From Shinella zoogloeoides (lineage in GTDB: Bacteria; Pseudomonadota; Alphaproteobacteria; Rhizobiales; Rhizobiaceae), in contig NZ_QNUJ01000002.1 of NCBI RefSeq assembly GCF_003574625.1, forward strand, positions 186,001 through 250,000: a stretch of DNA of 64,000 bases. Direction: 5' to 3'. How positions within the stretch are numbered: the first letter of the stretch is position 1; each line of letters begins with the position of its first letter. This document shows positions 32,457-40,666 of the stretch, one piece after another. Position numbers and translations under genes: made by a program. A model generated the notes under the pieces. That model worked only from the letters and a program-made list of their open reading frames with translations, was not told the origin of the DNA and searched no databases.

Positions 32457-33443
32457 GTGATCCAGGATGAGAAGGTCTGCGTCATCATCGCCGCCAAGAA
32501 TGCGGAAAAGACGATCGGCCGGGCCGTGCGCTCGGCACTCGCCGAGCCCGAGGTCGACGAGGTCGTGGTGGTGGACGACGGCTCGGACGACCGCACCATG
32601 GCGGCGGCGGCCGCCGCCGACGACACGACCCGGCGGCTCGACATCATCCGCTTCCGCGCCAATCGCGGGCCGTCCGCCGCGCGCAACCACGCCATCGCCG
32701 TTTCCCGCGCGCCGCTGATCGCCATCCTCGACGCGGACGACTTCTTCTTCCCCGGCCGCTTCCGGCGCATGCTCGCCTGCCCGGACTGGGACTTCATCGC
32801 CGACAACATCGCCTTCATGCAAGAGGCCGACACGGCCCCGCAGCCGGAGGACTTTCCGCCGCATCCGCACCGGCTCGATCTGAGGGACTTCATCCTCGGC
32901 AACATCTCGCGCCGCGGCGCCCCGCGCGGCGAGCTCGGCTTCCTGAAGCCCGTCATGCGCCGCGCGTTCCTCGGCGCCCACGACCTGCGCTACCGCGAGG
33001 ACATGCGGCTCGGCGAGGATTACGAGCTCTATGTGCGGGCGCTCCTTGCCGGGGCGCGCTATACCGTCATCGAAAGCTGCGGCTACGGCGCGGTGGTGCG
33101 CGCCGATTCGCTGAGCGGGCAGCACCGGACGAAGGACCTGGCGGCACTGCACGAGGCCGAGCGCACGATCCTCGCGGCCGGCAACGTGCCCTCGGAAGCA
33201 GCCGAAGCCATGCGCCGCCACTGCCGCCAGGTCGGCCAGCGCCACGCGCTGCGCCATTTCCTAGACCGCAAGCGCGAGGGCGGCGCGGGCGCGGCGCTGG
33301 CCTTTGCCGCCGCGAACCCCGCCACCCTACCCGCCATCGCCGGCGGCATCCTGCGCGACAAGCTGGACGCGGCGCGGAGGCGGATGCGCACGGAACCGGC
33401 GCCACAGGAGGGATTGCGCTATCTGCTGCCCGCAGGGCGGTAA
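32457..33443 (+). CDS. exoU: ExoU, family 2 glycosyltransferase of succinoglycan
   Basis: Cytoplasmic-face glucosyltransferase, 328 aa, GT-A fold, expected to add a side-chain glucose. The N terminus has VCVIIAAKNAEKTIGRAVRSAL and VVVVDDGSDDRT; the metal-binding DxD is AILDADDFFFPGRF near residue 90. An acceptor-side motif GEDYELYVRALLAG (ED-Y) lies near residue 185. It starts with GTG, 6 nt after AAGAGG. Assignment as ExoU rather than ExoO or ExoW rests on its place next to exoX. It converges with exoV across paired RIME repeats. Confidence 0.85.
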   Translation: MIQDEKVCVIIAAKNAEKTIGRAVRSALAEPEVDEVVVVDDGSDDRTMAAAAAADDTTRRLDIIRFRANRGPSAARNHAIAVSRAPLIAILDADDFFFPGRFRRMLACPDWDFIADNIAFMQEADTAPQPEDFPPHPHRLDLRDFILGNISRRGAPRGELGFLKPVMRRAFLGAHDLRYREDMRLGEDYELYVRALLAGARYTVIESCGYGAVVRADSLSGQHRTKDLAALHEAERTILAAGNVPSEAAEAMRRHCRQVGQRHALRHFLDRKREGGAGAALAFAAANPATLPAIAGGILRDKLDAARRRMRTEPAPQEGLRYLLPAGR

Positions 33444-33482
33444 TTCTCCTTGCTCTATGAAGGAAACCCGCGCCGTTCTGCC

Positions 33483-33508
33483 CCTTCTCCCCGCTTGCGG
33501 GGAGAAGG
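33483..33508. repeat. RIME-type rhizobial palindrome, copy 1
   Basis: Arms CCTTCTCCCCGC and GCGGGGAGAAGG around TT, followed by a conserved tail (about 33509-33530: CGGCAG then GCGGGAT). This is the familiar rhizobial intergenic mosaic element core. It lies between the convergent exoU and exoV stops. Confidence 0.85.
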
Positions 33509-33598
33509 TCGCGGCAGCGGGATCGGGGCGGCAGTAAAAAATCCTCAGCCATAGCGGGTAGGTGAGCACAGCAAACGCCCCTCATCCGCCTGCCGGTA

Positions 33599-33624
33599 CC
33601 TTCTCCCCGCAAGCGGGGAGAAGG
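33599..33624. repeat. RIME-type rhizobial palindrome, copy 2 (inverted)
   Basis: The same palindrome with centre AA, preceded by CCGCCTGCCGG, the reverse complement of the copy-1 tail. The two copies therefore face each other about 90 bp apart. Either could fold as a 12-bp hairpin and act as a bidirectional transcription barrier between exoU and exoV. Confidence 0.85.
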
Positions 33625-33665
33625 GAGATGGGGCGAGGTCGTGCCTCAAGGGCCCGTCTTATTCC

Positions 33666-34592
33666 TCAAAGATAATCCCGCCGCACGCCTTCCAGCACCG
33701 CGTAAAGCCGCGCCTTCCGTTCCGAAAGACGCGCATCCGTGCTGAGTTGCGGCTCTGCCCGGCTCGCCTGCCACAGCGCCAGCGTCGAGGGCGCGGCAAG
33801 GACCTGCTTGGCGGCGCTGCGCAGGCCGGAGCTGGGCGCGGCCTGCGCGACGGCGACTGCACCGCGGCCTGCGGCCTGCTCCGCGCCCTCGTAATCGACG
33901 CCCCAGAAGCGAGCGCCCTTGATGATGGCCTCAGCGCGGGTGGAGATCGGGATGCGCCGGGCGGTCGGGTCGACGCCGACCGTCGTGGCCCAGTCGCGCC
34001 ACTTGAAGCCGTTGATATTGGCCGAGGTACTGACTGCCACCCAGGGCACGCGGAAGGCATCGGCGAGGATCGCGCCGTGCATGGATTCGGCGACGATCAG
34101 CTCGCAAGCGGCGATCTCGCCGATCACGTCCTTCGCCTCGCCGCGCGGGTCGATATAGTGAATGCCCGCCGTCGCGCAGACGACCGGCCACAGCCCGGCC
34201 ACCGCCGATTCCCAATGGGGCACGAAAGCGCATTTATGCCGCTTCGGCTGGTTCGCGAATTCCGGCATGTCGGCGACCAGCACCGCCGGATCGACGATGC
34301 CGAGTTCCTCCGGCACGCCGACCTTCCCGGCGGTCAGCGGACCGCGCACGCAGCGCACGTCCCAGAGGTCCCGGTCGCGCATGTCCGGCAGCGTGCCGTA
34401 GCCGAAGCCGCTGCCGAGCACGAGCTTGCGGCCCTCCTTCGGCAGGAGCGCGCTGTTCAGCACCGTGCCGACGCCGACGAGCAGCACGTCCTGATGCGCC
34501 TCACGGAACCCCGGCAGCAGGAAATCCCAGAGCCAGAGATTGAGGTCGTCACCGAAATTGCCGTGCTGCGATTCCCAGTAATAGGGCTTCAT
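33666..34592 (-). CDS. exoV: ExoV, succinoglycan pyruvyl transferase (ketalase)
   Basis: Polysaccharide pyruvyl transferase, 308 aa, adds the 4,6-pyruvyl ketal to the terminal side-chain glucose from phosphoenolpyruvate. The N terminus MKPYYWESQHGNFGDDLNLWLW has the family GN-GDD motif. LVGVGTVLNSALLP and VRGPLTAGKVG follow, and CELIVAESMHGAILADAFRVPWVAV (near residues 170-195) carries the conserved S-HG-I. The Ala-rich C-terminal 60 residues are less conserved. It lies 17 bp downstream of exoW on the same strand. Confidence 0.9.
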   Translation of the reverse strand: MKPYYWESQHGNFGDDLNLWLWDFLLPGFREAHQDVLLVGVGTVLNSALLPKEGRKLVLGSGFGYGTLPDMRDRDLWDVRCVRGPLTAGKVGVPEELGIVDPAVLVADMPEFANQPKRHKCAFVPHWESAVAGLWPVVCATAGIHYIDPRGEAKDVIGEIAACELIVAESMHGAILADAFRVPWVAVSTSANINGFKWRDWATTVGVDPTARRIPISTRAEAIIKGARFWGVDYEGAEQAAGRGAVAVAQAAPSSGLRSAAKQVLAAPSTLALWQASRAEPQLSTDARLSERKARLYAVLEGVRRDYL

Positions 34593-34609
34593 CCAAAACT
34601 CCTGTCAGT

Positions 34610-35569
34610 TCAGCGGGAGAACTTGCCGACGGCAAGCCCGACGGCGCTGGCAAGGATGCGCGGATCGCGCATCGCCCAGCGGGCCAGCATGTCGAATTGC
34701 GGCAGCTTGCGGTGCCTGACGCGCCGCGCCTGGCTCCAGAGCGCCTGCTGGCGCGCCGTCTGCTTGTAGGAGCGCAGCGAGGCGACCTCGGCGGGGCGCT
34801 CGGCGAAGCGGCTCTCCAGCCGGTCGAGCGCCACCCAGGTATTGAACTGCTGGCGCAGGAACTGCGGCGAATCGTTGTCGACGCCGTGGAAGATGTTGAT
34901 CCCCTCCCCGCGCACCGCGCCCGCCGACCCGCTCAGCACCACGCGCCTTGCGGCGAGCACGCAGTCGCAGAAGAACAGCACGTCCTCCGCCGCAAGCCTC
35001 AGCGCCGCGTCGAAGCGCACCCGCTCGAAGACCGGCCGGGCGATGACCATGGCGGACAGGTGCAGGAAGCTCCAGTTCTTCAGCATGACCTGCGTGAGGT
35101 CGGGAATCTCGATCAGCAGCGGATCGTCGTTGAGACGTACCGTCGCCTCCGTCTTTTCGAGGTCCTCGACGCCGAAATGATAGTAGAAGGCATCGCCCCC
35201 GGTGATCGAGGCGAAGTAGCAATCGGCGGAAAAATGCGTCATCGCGGCATGGGCGATCGCGAGGTGATCGGGCGCCCAGGTATCGTCCGAATCGAGGAAC
35301 GCGACGAAGTCGCTCGCCGCCGGAACGTGGTCGAGCCCGGTGTTGCGCGCGCCGCCCGGCCCGGCATTCTCCTGGCGGATGACGCGCACGCGCGCCTGCT
35401 CCGCCTCGGAGAAGGCGATCAAATCGCCATCGGGCGGATAGGGGGATTCGTCGTCGACGACAATGACGTCGAAGTCGTTGAATCCCTGAGCAAAAACGGA
35501 CGCGAGCGCACGCCTCAGGATGCCCGGCTCCTTCTGGTAGAAGGGGATGATAACTGTCAGCTTCGCCAT
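34610..35569 (-). CDS. exoW: ExoW, family 2 glycosyltransferase of succinoglycan
   Basis: GT-A glycosyltransferase, 319 aa, adds the last (beta-1,3) side-chain glucose in the S. meliloti scheme. Motifs are LTVIIPFYQKEPGILRRALASVFAQ, DVIVVDDESPYPPDGD, NAGPGGARNTGLDHVP and FVAFLDSDDTWAPDHL (DxD near residue 95), with AAEDVLFFCDCVL near residue 190 as the acceptor-side ED motif. It is the first gene of the exoWV unit and divergent from exoT. Assignment to ExoW rests on synteny and the position beside exoV. Confidence 0.88.
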   Translation of the reverse strand: MAKLTVIIPFYQKEPGILRRALASVFAQGFNDFDVIVVDDESPYPPDGDLIAFSEAEQARVRVIRQENAGPGGARNTGLDHVPAASDFVAFLDSDDTWAPDHLAIAHAAMTHFSADCYFASITGGDAFYYHFGVEDLEKTEATVRLNDDPLLIEIPDLTQVMLKNWSFLHLSAMVIARPVFERVRFDAALRLAAEDVLFFCDCVLAARRVVLSGSAGAVRGEGINIFHGVDNDSPQFLRQQFNTWVALDRLESRFAERPAEVASLRSYKQTARQQALWSQARRVRHRKLPQFDMLARWAMRDPRILASAVGLAVGKFSR

Positions 35570-35691
35570 CTTTTCGTCCCTGTGGTTTCTCTAGAAAGAG
35601 GTTCGTCTGGTCTCCTCCCACCGGGGCGCGGCCGTTTCCGGCGCAGGCTTTTCGTCTCGTCTAGGCTCCTTTTGTGAAGCGGAATCCACCC

Positions 35692-37170
35692 ATGTCCCAG
35701 TCCGTCAACGCGAAGTCGGTAACGCGAAACGTCGGCTGGAGCGTCCTATCCAAGACAAGCACATTCGGGCTTAAATTTGTCACCGTGCCCATTCTCGCCC
35801 GGCTCCTGACGCCCGAAGAGTTCGGCGCGGTGGCCGTCGCGCTCGCCGTCGTGCAGTTCCTCGCCATGATCGGCGGGGCGGGTCTCGCCTCGGCCCTCAT
35901 CCTCGAACCGAGGGAGGAACGGGAGACGATCCACTCGGTTTTCTGGGCCAATCTCGGCTTCGCCTGCCTGATGGCGGCGGGGCTCTATGTCTTCGCCGAA
36001 CCGCTGGCCGACTGGTTCGGCGCGGCGGATGCGGCCTGGCTGCTCCGGATCATGTGCCTGCTCATTCCGCTCCAGCTTGCCGGCGACGTCGCCTATGCGC
36101 TGGTCGCCCGGCGCATGCAGTTCAGCCGCGACGCGCTGTGGAGCATGATCTCCGAATCGCTCGCCGCCATCGCGGCGGTCATCCTCGCCATCGCCGGCTT
36201 CGGCGTCTTCGCGCTGGTCGCCCAACTCTTCGTCGCCGGGGTCATCCGGCTTGCCGGTCTCTTCTTCGTCTCACGCTACCTGCCGCGCTTTCACTTCCAT
36301 GCGACAAGCGTCGTGCGGCTGACGCGCTTCAGCCTCGGCCTGATGGGCTCGGAGGTCGCCAATTTCGTCACCTTCCAGTCGCCCATGGTGGTGATCTCGC
36401 GCTTCCTCGGCCTTGCCGATGCCGGCGCCTATTCCGCCGCCAACCGCTTTTCCAGCATTCCCAACCAGGTGGTGCTGTCCGGCGTCATGGGCGTGCTCTT
36501 CCCCGCCTTCAGCGCGATGATGCACGACCGCGAGCGCCGCTCGCAGGCGCTGATGCTCAGCACGCAGGTAACGACGCTCCTGCTCGCGCCGATGATGTTC
36601 GGCCTGTGGGCGCTGGCCGAACCCTCGATGCTGCTGCTCTTCGGCCCGCAATGGGCCGCCGCCTGGCCGGTGCTCGGGCTGCTGGCACTCTCCAAGGGGC
36701 TGCTGACGCCGTGCAGCACCTTCATCCCCTATCTCAAGGGCTCGGGCCATGGCGGGGCGCTCTTCTGGTGGGCGGTCGGCCGCGCCGTGGCGACCACCGC
36801 CGCCGTTGCCTACGGTGCCTATGGCGGCACGCTCATCGAGGCGATGGTCGCCCTCTGCCTCGTCAATGCCGTCGTGCTCGTCGGCTATTCGCAGGTGGTG
36901 TTCCGGGCGGACGGAACACCGTTCCTCTTCGGCTTCTACCGCTCGATCCGCCCCATGCTCACCGCCGCGCTGATGGCGCTCGCCGTGCGCTACGCGCTCG
37001 ACCACTATCTCGCGCCGCATTTCCATCCCGTCCTGCAGGTCGCCATCGGCATCGCGCTCGGCGGCGTGATCTATGCGGTCCTCACCCTTCTCACCGAGCG
37101 GCCGCTGCTGCGAAAGCTCCTCGACATGGTGCGCCGTCCCCGCGCCTCCGCCGTCGCCAGCCTGCCTTGA
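35692..37170 (+). CDS. exoT: ExoT, Wzx-like succinoglycan flippase
   Basis: Inner-membrane polysaccharide flippase of the MATE/oligosaccharidyl-lipid superfamily, 492 aa, about fourteen helices. The N terminus NVGWSVLSKTSTFGLKFVTVPILARLLTPEEFGAVAVAL is typical, and ANRFSSIPNQVVLSGVMGVLFPAFS lies in the middle. It should flip the lipid-linked octasaccharide to the periplasm. The ATG at 35692 is preferred over a GTG at 35674 because it gives the family length. Both have weak ribosome sites. It is divergent from exoW. A short hairpin (37175-37189) follows its stop. Confidence 0.9.
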   Translation: MSQSVNAKSVTRNVGWSVLSKTSTFGLKFVTVPILARLLTPEEFGAVAVALAVVQFLAMIGGAGLASALILEPREERETIHSVFWANLGFACLMAAGLYVFAEPLADWFGAADAAWLLRIMCLLIPLQLAGDVAYALVARRMQFSRDALWSMISESLAAIAAVILAIAGFGVFALVAQLFVAGVIRLAGLFFVSRYLPRFHFHATSVVRLTRFSLGLMGSEVANFVTFQSPMVVISRFLGLADAGAYSAANRFSSIPNQVVLSGVMGVLFPAFSAMMHDRERRSQALMLSTQVTTLLLAPMMFGLWALAEPSMLLLFGPQWAAAWPVLGLLALSKGLLTPCSTFIPYLKGSGHGGALFWWAVGRAVATTAAVAYGAYGGTLIEAMVALCLVNAVVLVGYSQVVFRADGTPFLFGFYRSIRPMLTAALMALAVRYALDHYLAPHFHPVLQVAIGIALGGVIYAVLTLLTERPLLRKLLDMVRRPRASAVASLP

Positions 37171-37531
37171 GCCTGCCCCATTTCGGGGCCCGCCGGCCGG
37201 AATTGCCGCAGTCTCGCAGAGAATCGGCATGGCAAAGGCAAAAAAATTCGACGACACCTTCACCCATAAATTGCGATTAAATAAGTAGTTTCGAATAGGC
37301 CTCAAAGTATTGAAGCGCAGGTCTTCACATTTCCCTCACGCATATGTGAGCGTGTATTTCCGCCGGCATGCAATTCCGCGCGATATGCTGCAATGCAACC
37401 GGCCATGCGGATGAATTTGCTGCGTCGCCATATTTTCCGCCGCCCCGTCACCCAAACTCCTCTTCACGGGGCTCACGCCTCATTCGCTTGAAAGCCGCCC
37501 GCCGGCGGCCCAACAGAGGGGTGACGGAACC
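37171..37531 (+). promoter_or_regulatory. Intergenic region before the exoHKLAMONP operon
   Basis: 361 bp, AT-rich in its middle, without a credible gene; exoI would be expected about here. It holds CTCAC/GTGAG arms at 37335-37350 with overlapping TCACAT/ATGTGA arms (37325-37349), and GCTGCAATGCAA at about 37386-37397, a near match to CTGC-N3-GCAG. It probably contains the promoter of the long exo operon; no clear -35/-10 pair was found. Confidence 0.6.
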
Positions 37532-38662
37532 GTGCAGATCGACGCGACCGTTTCGGCACGCATCAACATGATGCGCATCGTGCTGATCACCGGGATCATC
37601 TTCGTGCATGTTCCCTACGATCCGGCGACGAGCCCCTATGCGGGCACGTTCGGCGGGCTGGACTGGCTGCGGGTGTTCCTCGCCGATAGCCTCTTCCGCA
37701 TCGGCGTGCCTTGCCTTTCCGCCATCTCCGGCTACCTGCTCTTCCATCGCGGTATCGAGGCCTTCGATTATCGCCGGACGCTGCGCACCAAGGCATCGAC
37801 CATCCTCCTGCCCTTCCTCCTCTGGAACACGGCCTTCCTCGCCCTCGTCTATCTGGCGCAGTCGCGCGGCATCGGCTTCGGCTATCTGCCCGATGTCGTC
37901 AACGCCACGCCGCGCGAGCTGATGAATCTCGGCCTCGCCGTCGAGAGCTGGCCGATCGACATCCCGCTCTATTTCCTGCGCGACCTCCTGCTCTGCCTCG
38001 TCCTGTCGCCGCTGATCGCGCTCGCGGTCCTGCGCTATCCGCGCATCGCGCTCGCCCTGATGCTGGCCTATGCGGTGCTGCCGCTGCCGAACGGTATCTT
38101 CCTGAAGAAATCCATTCTCTTCGGCTTCAGCTTCGGCGTCGCAATGGCCCTCCACCGCATCGATATCCGCCGCATGGACCGCTTCGCCCTGCCGGTGACG
38201 CTCGCCGTGCTGGCGATGGCGCTGGGGCTGTCGGCCGCGCTCTATGCCTATGGCCCGGATTTCCCGGCCTGGCTCGACATGCTGCGCGGCCTTGCGGCCA
38301 TCGCCGGCATCTTCGGCGCATGGGCCTTATCGGCACTCCTCATCCGCACGCGCGCCGGAAAGGCGCTCGCGCGGCTCGGCGGGCTCAGCTTCTGGATCTT
38401 CTGCGGCCACTATCCGCTGCTCGTCCTGTTCTGGATGATCTGGAACCGGCTCGGCATCGCCCATTACCCGCTGTTCTACGCGGCAAGCCCGGTCCTTGCG
38501 CTTGCCATCCTCGTTTCCACCCACGCGGCCACGCGGCGCTTTGCGCCGGCGCTGCACGCCATCCTCACCGGCCGCCGCACGGGCCAGCGCAAGCCGCCCG
38601 CGGCCGGACGACACCCGCATCCGGAGATGGAGCCCGCCGGTTCCATCGCCCAAAGGAGGTGA
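37532..38662 (+). CDS. exoH: ExoH, succinoglycan succinyltransferase
   Basis: Inner-membrane acyltransferase-3 family enzyme, 376 aa, about ten helices. It adds the succinyl group that gives the polymer its name and is needed for glycanase cleavage in S. meliloti. Motifs are INMMRIVLITGIIFVHVPY with the family R and H, PCLSAISGYLLFHRG and the C-terminal LGGLSFWIFCGHYPLLVLFWM. A GTG start has GAGGGG 11 nt upstream. The C-terminal 30 residues are Arg/Pro-rich. Its TGA stop lies inside the perfect ribosome site of exoK. Confidence 0.88.
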   Translation: MQIDATVSARINMMRIVLITGIIFVHVPYDPATSPYAGTFGGLDWLRVFLADSLFRIGVPCLSAISGYLLFHRGIEAFDYRRTLRTKASTILLPFLLWNTAFLALVYLAQSRGIGFGYLPDVVNATPRELMNLGLAVESWPIDIPLYFLRDLLLCLVLSPLIALAVLRYPRIALALMLAYAVLPLPNGIFLKKSILFGFSFGVAMALHRIDIRRMDRFALPVTLAVLAMALGLSAALYAYGPDFPAWLDMLRGLAAIAGIFGAWALSALLIRTRAGKALARLGGLSFWIFCGHYPLLVLFWMIWNRLGIAHYPLFYAASPVLALAILVSTHAATRRFAPALHAILTGRRTGQRKPPAAGRHPHPEMEPAGSIAQRR

Positions 38663-38664
38663 CC

Positions 38665-39450
38665 ATGACCGTCTCCCCGAAGATCACCCTCACGGCACCT
38701 GTCCTTCTGGCAGCGCTTGCCGCCGCAAGCCCCCTTTCCGCCCAGGACGGTGCGAACGGCACGTCCTTCGTCGAGGAATTCGACCGGCTCGACACGTCCC
38801 GCTGGTACGTCTCGGACGGCTGGAACAACGGCGCGCACCAGAACTGCACATGGTCGAAGGATTCCGTGAAGGTGGAGGGCGGCAAGCTCGCGCTCTCCTT
38901 CGAGGCCAGGCCCGCCGGCGAGCGCCAATATGCCTGCGGCGAGATTCAGACCCTGAAACGCTACGGCTACGGCACCTATGAGGTGCGCATGAAGTCGGCG
39001 ACGGGTTCCGGCCTCAACTCGGCCTTCTTCAGCTATATCGGCCCAACCGACAAGAAACCGCACGACGAGATCGACTTCGAGGTCCTGGGCAAGGATACGT
39101 CCCGCGTGCAGGTCAACCAGTATATCGCCGGCAAGGGCGGCAACGAGAAGCTGGTCCCCGTTCCGGGCGGGGCCGACGGCGGCTTCAACGACTATGCCTT
39201 CGTCTGGCAGCAGCACCGCCTTGCCTACTATGTGAACGGCACGCTGGTGCAGGAGGTGACGGACGCCACGAAGCTCCCCACCCACGCGCAGAAAATCTTC
39301 CTGTCGCTCTGGGGCACCGACACGCTGTCCGGCTGGATGGGCCGCTTCGCTTTCGCAGGGCCGACGACGATGGAGGTGGAGCGCATCGCCTTCACCGCCG
39401 AGGGCGAGCCCTGCCAGTTCGACGGCTCCATCGCCTGCCTCGTGAACTGA
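38665..39450 (+). CDS. exoK: ExoK, secreted endo-1,3-1,4-beta-glycanase (GH16)
   Basis: Secreted glycoside hydrolase family 16 enzyme, 261 aa, that cleaves nascent succinoglycan to low-molecular-weight forms. A signal peptide (MTVSPKITLTAPVLLAALAAASPLSA) precedes the catalytic domain with GEIQTLKRYGYGTYEVRMKSA and the GH16 active site HDEIDFEVLG (E-I-D-x-E) near residue 135. Both catalytic Glu are present. Four Cys residues could form disulfides. The ribosome site AAAGGAGGTGA at 38652-38662 is perfect. The gene is likely translated well and coupled to exoH. Confidence 0.95.
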   Translation: MTVSPKITLTAPVLLAALAAASPLSAQDGANGTSFVEEFDRLDTSRWYVSDGWNNGAHQNCTWSKDSVKVEGGKLALSFEARPAGERQYACGEIQTLKRYGYGTYEVRMKSATGSGLNSAFFSYIGPTDKKPHDEIDFEVLGKDTSRVQVNQYIAGKGGNEKLVPVPGGADGGFNDYAFVWQQHRLAYYVNGTLVQEVTDATKLPTHAQKIFLSLWGTDTLSGWMGRFAFAGPTTMEVERIAFTAEGEPCQFDGSIACLVN

Positions 39451-39463
39451 GCGGACGGCGCCG

Positions 39464-40666
39464 ATGCTTCAGGTCCTCTATCTCGTCCACGATCTGTCCG
39501 ATCCCGCCGTGCGCCGGCGGGTGCTGATGCTGCAGGCGGGCGGCGCTTCGGTGACGCTGGCCGGCTTCCGCCGCGGCGAGAACCGGCTTGCCGAGGTCGA
39601 GGGCGTCACGCCCGTACAGCTGGGCGCGACGAAGGATGGCCGCTTCGGCCAGCGCCTCCTGGCGGTCGCCGGCGCGGCGGCGACGCTTTCCCGCAAGCTC
39701 GCCGGCATCCCGAAGCCGGACATCATCCTCGCCCGCAACCTCGAAATGCTGGCGCTGGCGGGCCGCGCCGCGTTCCGCTTCGGCACTGTCCCCATCGCCT
39801 ATGAATGCCTCGACATCCACCGCCTGCTGCTGCAGGGCGGCATGGTCGGGCGGGCCTTGCGGAGGGCGGAGCGCCATTTCGGCCGCAAGGCGGGCCTTGT
39901 CGTCACCAGTTCGCCGGCCTTTATCGAACACTATTTCAAGCCGCTTTCCGGCATCCGCGCCCCCTTCCACCTGCTGGAGAACAAGGTACTGGAGCTCGAC
40001 GGCAAGGCAGCCCTTCCCGTCCGCACGCGCCCGGCGGGAGAACCCTGGCGCATCGGCTGGTTCGGCGCGATCCGCTGCCGCAAGTCGCTCGATCTCCTCT
40101 CCGCCTTCACCCGGCGGATGGAGGGACGCTTCGAAGTGGTGCTGCGCGGGCGGCCCGCCTATTCCGAATTCGACGATTTCGACGGCCGCATCGCCCGCGA
40201 GCCCTTCATCCGCTTCGAAGGCCCCTACCGCAATCCGGAAGACCTGCCCGCCATCTATGGCGCGGTCGATTTCACCTGGGCCATCGACTTCTTCGAGGAA
40301 GGCCGGAACTCGCTCTGGCTGCTGCCGAACCGCCTCTATGAAGGCTGCCGGCATGGGGCGCTGCCCATCGTCCTCGAAGGGACCGAGACGGCGCGGCTCG
40401 CCCGCGAGCGCGGCATCGGCATTTCGCTTTCCGACGACCGTCCCGAAACCCTCGCCGGCCGCTTCGCCGGCTTCGACGCCGCCACTTACGAGGCGCTGCA
40501 CGCCGATCTCGCCAGGCTTGGCGCGCGCCCCTGGCTGCTCGACCGCGCCGACTGCGCCGCCTTCGTCCAGCGCCTCGCCGCCCTTCGCCGGCCGGCCGGG
40601 CAGGCGGCGGCGTTCACGCCCCTTCCCTCCCTCGCGACAAACAAGGTGGATTGCCATGACCGCTGA
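39464..40666 (+). CDS. exoL: ExoL, glycosyltransferase of succinoglycan
   Basis: Cytoplasmic glycosyltransferase, 400 aa, GT-B-like fold with weak motifs. In S. meliloti ExoL adds the third sugar (a beta-1,4-glucose). Visible features are LYLVHDLSDPAVRRRVLMLQAGGASVTLAGFRRGE at the N terminus, ARNLEMLALAGRAAF, IGWFGAIRCRKSLDLLSAF near residue 195 and a C-terminal ELLP-like donor region, YEGCRHGALPIVLEGTETARLARERGIGI. Synteny between exoK and exoA supports the name. It overlaps exoA by 11 bp. Confidence 0.9.
   Translation: MLQVLYLVHDLSDPAVRRRVLMLQAGGASVTLAGFRRGENRLAEVEGVTPVQLGATKDGRFGQRLLAVAGAAATLSRKLAGIPKPDIILARNLEMLALAGRAAFRFGTVPIAYECLDIHRLLLQGGMVGRALRRAERHFGRKAGLVVTSSPAFIEHYFKPLSGIRAPFHLLENKVLELDGKAALPVRTRPAGEPWRIGWFGAIRCRKSLDLLSAFTRRMEGRFEVVLRGRPAYSEFDDFDGRIAREPFIRFEGPYRNPEDLPAIYGAVDFTWAIDFFEEGRNSLWLLPNRLYEGCRHGALPIVLEGTETARLARERGIGISLSDDRPETLAGRFAGFDAATYEALHADLARLGARPWLLDRADCAAFVQRLAALRRPAGQAAAFTPLPSLATNKVDCHDR

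Noticed and set aside
37229-37288. A 19-codon ORF (MAKAKKFDDTFTHKLRLNK) in the exoT-exoH gap, considered as a small gene or exoI remnant.
   Set aside because: Only a weak ribosome site, no family likeness, and far too short to judge.
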